Positions 5,127-9,005 of a DNA stretch of 9,005 nucleotides are shown here, piece by piece (position 1 is the stretch's first letter; each line of letters starts with the position of its first letter). Position numbers and translations under genes: made by a program. The notes below the pieces were generated by a model. That model was not told the origin of the DNA and did no database searches. It saw only the letters and a list, made by a program, of their open reading frames with translations. Origin of the DNA: CAZLCK01 sp964558235 (GTDB lineage Bacteria > Actinomycetota > Coriobacteriia > Coriobacteriales > CADBOM01); NCBI GenBank assembly GCA_964558235.1, contig CAZLCK010000057.1, positions 1 to 9,005 of the forward strand. The letters are read 5' to 3'.

Positions 5127-7175
5127 ATGAATGCGCTAGGTTTTGCAATACTAATATTCGTGATTGTGATTATTGCTGTAGTAGCAGCGATTATTCTATT
5201 TCGCAATTTTTTCTCTGCGCGTTCGGCTTTAAAAGTCAAAAGAAGCTTTCGTCTAAAAGGAGATCCCGCAGGACGTCCTATTAAGCAAAAGCCTCAAACG
5301 CGTGCTGGTGACTCTAATCGTACGGCCTCTAAGAGTCGTATAAATTTGTTTAGCTTAGCTGCGGCGGCTGTATTTGGTATTTTGGCCGTTAGAGTTTGGG
5401 CGCTACAGATCCTAGGTGGGTCGCAGTATTCTTCTCAAGCCGAATCGAATATGACATCGACCTCATCTATTCAAGCGAGGCGCGGCAGAATATTAGATCG
5501 CAATGGGGTCGAGCTTGCAACCAATAGAGTTTCTAGAACCGTCGTTGGAGATTCCACAGTCGTAGACAATCGTAGAGTTGTCCATAGGCTCTCACTTGCG
5601 CTAGGTCTGCCTGCTGAGGCGATTCGTTCTTCGTTGATGGATGAAACCTCGGGAACTCAATCTGATAAGGTAATCGCAAGTGACGTATCTATGAGATCGG
5701 TTGCTTATATCGAGGAAAATCCAACTATTTTTCCAGGTGTTTCTGTAGAGACGCGCTCCGTGAGAGTCTATTCGTATGGAACAGTTGCTGCCCACATTTT
5801 GGGCTATATTGGCTCAATTTCAGAAGATGAACTCAACGAGGACGCCGATGGAACCAACTATGAGTCTGGTGATACAGTTGGTAAAAGTGGTGTTGAAGCC
5901 GCATATGAAAGAGTTTTACAAGGTACCAAAGGAACTCGTACTTATAGAGTCGACTCTTCCGGTAACTATCTTGGCGTCGTTGATGAAATAGATCCAGATC
6001 CTGGAAATGATATTCGTCTCACTATCGACATCAACGCACAACAGGTTGCTGAAGAGGCTTTGAGTGATGGTCTTGAAAGCGCGAGAAATCGGGGCTATTC
6101 GAATGCATATTGTGGCGCTATTGTTGCTCTAGATATCAAGACTGGTGGAATTTTGGCTATGGCCTCAGCTCCTAGTTTTGATCCGAATGATTTCGTCGGA
6201 GGAATTTCGCAAGATCTGTGGTCGTCACTTATCGATGAAGATGCTGGATATCCACTGACTAATCGCGCTATTGCTGGTCAATATCCTGCTGCATCCACTT
6301 ATAAGGCATTTACTGGGATGGCCGGTCTTACTTATGGTCTTATCGACAGTACAACTCAATATAATTGTGAAGGAACATGGACCGGATTTGGTGAGACCTA
6401 TTCACAGAACTGTTGGCAAACATCAGGTCATGGTTATCTAGATATCTATCACGCAATCTCTGTCTCGTGTGACGTCTACTTTTACGAAGTTGCAAGAAGT
6501 TTTTGGAATTCAGACGATCAAGCGCTCTCTGACTATCTAGAAACTTGGGGATTTGGCTCAAGAACAGGTATAGATATTGCTGGAGAGATGGCTGGTAGGG
6601 TTCCTGATGAGGAATGGAAGGCAGAATACTATTGGGAAATTCCAGAGTCAGCTCAATGGCTTCCAGGAGACATCTCTAATATGATAATCGGCCAAGGTGA
6701 CGTTTTGGTGACCCCAATCCAGATGGCAGTGGCATACGCAGGTGTTGCATCTGGAACTCTCCTAAAGCCCCATCTGCTCTATTCGGTGCAAAATTCCGAA
6801 GGACAAGCTGTTATCGAGGAGACGGTCGAGGAGAGTGATTTTCATCCAGAGGCCTCTGAGACAAATCTTCAGATCATTCGCGATGGACTTAGACTTGTCG
6901 TTACTGAAGGCGGAGCATCGAGTGTGTTCAGTGGATTTCCCGTTGCAATTGCAGCAAAATCGGGAACTGGCGAGACCGGCAGTTCTGAGCGTGATGATTA
7001 TGCATGGTTTTGCGCTTATGGTCCGGTGGATGACCCTCAATATTGTTGTGCATGTATATTAGAGCAAGGTGGTGGAGGAACTGCTTCGGCTGGACCTCCA
7101 GTAAGACGCTTATTAGCACAGCTTTTTGGTATCGAAGAAGAGACAGTCAGTGTTGCAGAGACAGGTGATCGCTAA
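5127..7175 (+). CDS. mrdA: Penicillin-binding protein 2 (class B transpeptidase of the elongasome)
   Basis: A 682-residue D,D-transpeptidase that cross-links lateral-wall peptidoglycan as RodA's partner. Two hydrophobic segments occur: residues about 5-26, and about 72-94 after a strongly basic 45-residue stretch. The usual PBP2 anchor is the second. The N-terminal pedestal contains ARRGRILDRNG near 116 and GKSGVEAAYE near 252. The transpeptidase domain follows with active-site Ser390 in STYK (Lys393), SCD at 447-449 as the SxN/SxD motif, GHG after Cys429, and KSGTG from Lys611. All catalytic residues are present. The motif context PAAST replaces the commoner PGST. Seven cysteines lie in the outer part (414, 429, 448, 629, 640, 641, 643). 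The ATG at 5127 has only a distant GGAG. A later start is possible, because the first hydrophobic segment is not essential to the family. It overlaps rodA by one base. Confidence 0.95.
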   Translation: MNALGFAILIFVIVIIAVVAAIILFRNFFSARSALKVKRSFRLKGDPAGRPIKQKPQTRAGDSNRTASKSRINLFSLAAAAVFGILAVRVWALQILGGSQYSSQAESNMTSTSSIQARRGRILDRNGVELATNRVSRTVVGDSTVVDNRRVVHRLSLALGLPAEAIRSSLMDETSGTQSDKVIASDVSMRSVAYIEENPTIFPGVSVETRSVRVYSYGTVAAHILGYIGSISEDELNEDADGTNYESGDTVGKSGVEAAYERVLQGTKGTRTYRVDSSGNYLGVVDEIDPDPGNDIRLTIDINAQQVAEEALSDGLESARNRGYSNAYCGAIVALDIKTGGILAMASAPSFDPNDFVGGISQDLWSSLIDEDAGYPLTNRAIAGQYPAASTYKAFTGMAGLTYGLIDSTTQYNCEGTWTGFGETYSQNCWQTSGHGYLDIYHAISVSCDVYFYEVARSFWNSDDQALSDYLETWGFGSRTGIDIAGEMAGRVPDEEWKAEYYWEIPESAQWLPGDISNMIIGQGDVLVTPIQMAVAYAGVASGTLLKPHLLYSVQNSEGQAVIEETVEESDFHPEASETNLQIIRDGLRLVVTEGGASSVFSGFPVAIAAKSGTGETGSSERDDYAWFCAYGPVDDPQYCCACILEQGGGGTASAGPPVRRLLAQLFGIEEETVSVAETGDR

Positions 7176-8374
7176 TGCCAGTAGCTCCTAGCGTAGATAA
7201 GCCCATGTCTGCAGCAGCCGGAAAGTTCTCTGGGTTTTTAGGCAAGATCAACCTACCATTTTTCTTGGTCTTAGCCGCTTTGGTCACCTATGGTTTGCTT
7301 AATCAATTTGCTGTAACAGCATCAAGTGAAGACTACTCTTTTTCAAGACAGCTATTGGGAGTTGGTCTTGGACTAATCGCGATGGCCATTGCATGGAAGA
7401 TCGATTACAAAGCTTTTGCACAAGCTGTAGTTCCACTATTGATTGTCGATATAGTTCTATTATTATCGCCACACTTGCCTTTCATTGGCTACTCTACGGG
7501 TGGCGCGGCGTCTTGGATAAATATCGGTATACGTTTTCAACCTGGAGAACTGGCAAAAATTGTCACCATCATTATGATGGCAGCGATGGTAGCTCGCTAT
7601 CAAGGCAAGTTCGATAACACTCGAGAGTATCTGAAGTGTCTAGCGCTTCTGAGCGTGCCGTTTATCTGTATCATGACGCAACCCGACCTAGGAACAGGAC
7701 TTGTTTTTTTGGTCATTGGTGCAACTATCTTATTTGTTGGTGGTGCGGATAGGCGCTTAATTCTTATAACTATAGGCGTGTTTGTTGGTCTGATTGCAGG
7801 CGCGCTTTTGATAGACCCGCTACTCGATAGCATTGCAGGCGAAGATGTCTTTATCAAGCAATATCAGATTAATCGTTTGTTGGTCTTTATCGATCCAAGC
7901 CTTGATACAACAGGTGCTGGCTACAATGTTGAGCAGGCGCGAATCGCAGTTGGTAGTGGTGGTCTATTTGGAAAAGGGTTTGGTAACGCAACGCAGTCCT
8001 CTTTAGGATTTTTGCCAGAAGCTCCAACCGATTTTGTTTTTTGCACAATCGCAGAGCAATTTGGCTTCGTCGGCTCAATGGTATTACTTGCTTTGTTTGC
8101 AGCCTTTTTATACCTAACTATCTCGATGGCAAGAGCTGTAACCGATCTATTCGCAAAGCTGATTATCTTAGGAATCTGTGGAATGTGGCTCTTTCAAATT
8201 CTAGAAAGTGTTGGAATGTCTTGCGGAATTATGCCTGTTACAGGAATTCCACTTCCGTTTTTTAGCTATGGATCATCTTTTATGGTTGTGAATTTTATAT
8301 GTGTTGGTGTGATCTGCTCAATTTGGTCGAGGCATAGAGGTGGCAATAAACCTTCTGCACCCCCAAAGGCTTAG
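7175..8374 (+). CDS. rodA: Peptidoglycan glycosyltransferase RodA (SEDS family)
   Basis: A 399-residue polytopic SEDS protein that polymerises lipid II into glycan strands together with PBP2. Hydrophobic segments run through the whole chain from about residue 26, consistent with about ten helices. Family motifs are present in order: GAASWINIGIRFQPGELAKI, QPDLGTGLVFL, GSGGLFGKGFGNATQSSLGF, PEAPTDFVF with the presumed catalytic Asp286, and GIMPVTGIPLPFFSYGSS near the C-terminus. The dipeptide before the Asp is Pro-Thr where many homologues have His-Thr. The ATG overlaps the mrdA stop as TAATG, implying translational coupling and matched synthesis of the enzyme pair. It appears to be the last gene of the unit because the next gene is convergent. 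Confidence 0.96.
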   Translation: MPVAPSVDKPMSAAAGKFSGFLGKINLPFFLVLAALVTYGLLNQFAVTASSEDYSFSRQLLGVGLGLIAMAIAWKIDYKAFAQAVVPLLIVDIVLLLSPHLPFIGYSTGGAASWINIGIRFQPGELAKIVTIIMMAAMVARYQGKFDNTREYLKCLALLSVPFICIMTQPDLGTGLVFLVIGATILFVGGADRRLILITIGVFVGLIAGALLIDPLLDSIAGEDVFIKQYQINRLLVFIDPSLDTTGAGYNVEQARIAVGSGGLFGKGFGNATQSSLGFLPEAPTDFVFCTIAEQFGFVGSMVLLALFAAFLYLTISMARAVTDLFAKLIILGICGMWLFQILESVGMSCGIMPVTGIPLPFFSYGSSFMVVNFICVGVICSIWSRHRGGNKPSAPPKA

Positions 8375-8387
8375 TGTTCATGCTGAG

Positions 8388-8428
8388 TAGAGTGGGCATT
8401 TTGCCATATAGCCGCTCGTAGCACTCTA
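8388..8428. other. Inverted repeat in the convergent gap after rodA (possible bidirectional terminator)
   Basis: TAGAGTG (8388-8394) pairs perfectly with CACTCTA (8422-8428). Inside it, GGCA (8395-8398) and TGCC (8402-8405) make a second small stem. The element sits in the 68-base gap between two convergent genes, where a shared terminator is expected. No U tract follows on either strand, so its activity as an intrinsic terminator is doubtful. Confidence 0.35.
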
Positions 8429-8442
8429 ACGGTTATCGTCTG

Positions 8443-9005
8443 TCATTCGTGTCCGTGTTCCTCGTTTTTCTTGGGCGCTTCGTTGTCGTGTTCTGTTGAG
8501 AAATATGCATCATTTAGGGTGTATGTCCTCTTGTTTGTGGCGCCACTTGTGATGACAGCGCCCTTTTCGACCAAGTTGGCAAGGATTCTTCTTGCGGTAC
8601 GAATGCTAACTTCGAGATCTTCAGCGATACTTGTGGAGCTTGTCTTGTCTCTGTCGAGAATTGCTACGCAGACGTCTTTCTCTTTGGCATTCAGATTCTC
8701 GTTATTCTCTATCGAACTTCGGCCAACTTTGGCCAACTTCGGCCAAACTTCGGCCAAATTTTGGTTAACTTCGGCCAAATTTCGGTCAACTTCGGCCAAA
8801 TTTCGGTCAACTTCGGCCAAACTTCGGTCAACTTCGGTCAAGCCGTTTCCTTTGAAGGGGTCATTTCGGTGGAAGACAATACGGGTCCCACCAGGCACCT
8901 TCAGGTATTCGACTCCGATACCCTCTGCATCACAGAGGCGCTTGATGCGGGGCATACCAGTGCCGTACGATTCGATGTCTTTTGACTTAAAGAGAGTGGC
9001 GGAGA
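8443..9005 (-). CDS. ATP-binding protein of the AlbA_2/HATPase_c_4 type with winged helix, C-terminal part (cut by window edge)
   Basis: The minus-strand frame stays open to the right edge, so the N-terminus lies outside the window. The visible 186 residues begin SATLFKSKDIESYGTGMPRI, which matches the conserved end of RecG-C-terminal-like GHKL ATPase domains (HATPase_c_4). In known relatives this domain follows an AlbA_2 (Schlafen-like) DNA-binding domain. The ATG at 8955 falls inside this conserved motif (the M of GTGMPRI) and is not a credible start. Visible residues 56-97 are six heptapeptide repeats of the type AEVDRNL. A winged-helix segment follows (AKEKDVCVAILDRD, then SIAEDLEVSIRTARRILANL and a wing ending TYTLND). 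The tail is charged, with EAPKKNEEHGHE at the end. Such proteins are usually annotated as putative transcriptional regulators, but the true role is unknown. It is convergent with rodA and probably unrelated to it. Confidence 0.82.
   Translation of the reverse strand, partial: SATLFKSKDIESYGTGMPRIKRLCDAEGIGVEYLKVPGGTRIVFHRNDPFKGNGLTEVDRSLAEVDRNLAEVDRNLAEVNQNLAEVWPKLAKVGRSSIENNENLNAKEKDVCVAILDRDKTSSTSIAEDLEVSIRTARRILANLVEKGAVITSGATNKRTYTLNDAYFSTEHDNEAPKKNEEHGHE
8713..8838 (-). repeat. In-frame 21-bp minisatellite, six units, encoding heptapeptides
   Basis: Six consecutive 21-base units on the minus strand encode TEVDRSL, AEVDRNL, AEVDRNL, AEVNQNL, AEVWPKL and AKVGRSS. Units two and three are nearly identical, and divergence increases toward the C-terminal end. 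Each unit is itself made of an 11-base (TTGGCCGAAGT) and a related 10-base (TGACCGAAAT) half. The length is a multiple of three, so gain or loss of units changes linker length without a frameshift. Confidence 0.9.

Noticed and set aside
8761..8985. Plus-strand open frame encoding VNFGQ repeats
   Set aside because: It is the complement of the 21-bp repeat in the minus-strand gene. It has no ribosome binding site, and the minus frame shows true domain matches.

Overview
The window looks like a chromosomal segment of a low-to-mid-GC Gram-positive-type bacterium. Its core is a cell-elongation (rod-complex) locus: mreB, mreC, mreD, a class B penicillin-binding protein of the PBP2 type (mrdA) and rodA, all on the + strand. 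The protein sequences, the use of TTG and GTG starts, and the neighbouring ATP-binding/winged-helix gene remind me of Coriobacteriia, perhaps the Atopobium/Lancefieldella group. That placement is inference from memory of the families, not a search result.

Layout from left to right. Positions 1-91 hold no gene I can support. A tRNA-Arg(CCG) lies at 92-166 and is followed by a cytoplasmic cyclophilin-type peptidyl-prolyl isomerase (214-744). A 238-base gap (745-982) carries a good sigma70-type promoter (889-918). That promoter probably drives a six-gene transcription unit: a TPR/transmembrane protein (983-2326), mreB (2431-3471), mreC (3487-4410), mreD (4497-5075), mrdA (5127-7175) and rodA (7175-8374). 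The gaps inside the unit are 104, 15, 86 and 51 bases, and mrdA and rodA overlap by one base. Three of these gaps contain small symmetric elements: a hairpin before mreB, a tandem 18-bp repeat with a hairpin before mreD, and a perfect 12-bp palindrome before mrdA. A convergent minus-strand gene (8443 to the right edge) is cut by the window end. It is the C-terminal part of an AlbA_2/HATPase_c_4-type ATP-binding regulator-like protein with a six-unit heptapeptide repeat between its ATPase remnant and a winged helix.

How the genes work together: MreB is the cytoplasmic actin-like filament. MreC and MreD connect it through the membrane to RodA (glycosyltransferase) and PBP2 (transpeptidase), which build lateral-wall peptidoglycan. 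The leading TPR protein is not a standard member of this set. Its topology (cytoplasmic TPR array, one membrane helix, small outer domain) is like that of RodZ, so it is the best candidate here for an undescribed elongasome component. The cyclophilin and the tRNA appear to be separate housekeeping units, and the minus-strand gene appears to be unrelated accessory content.
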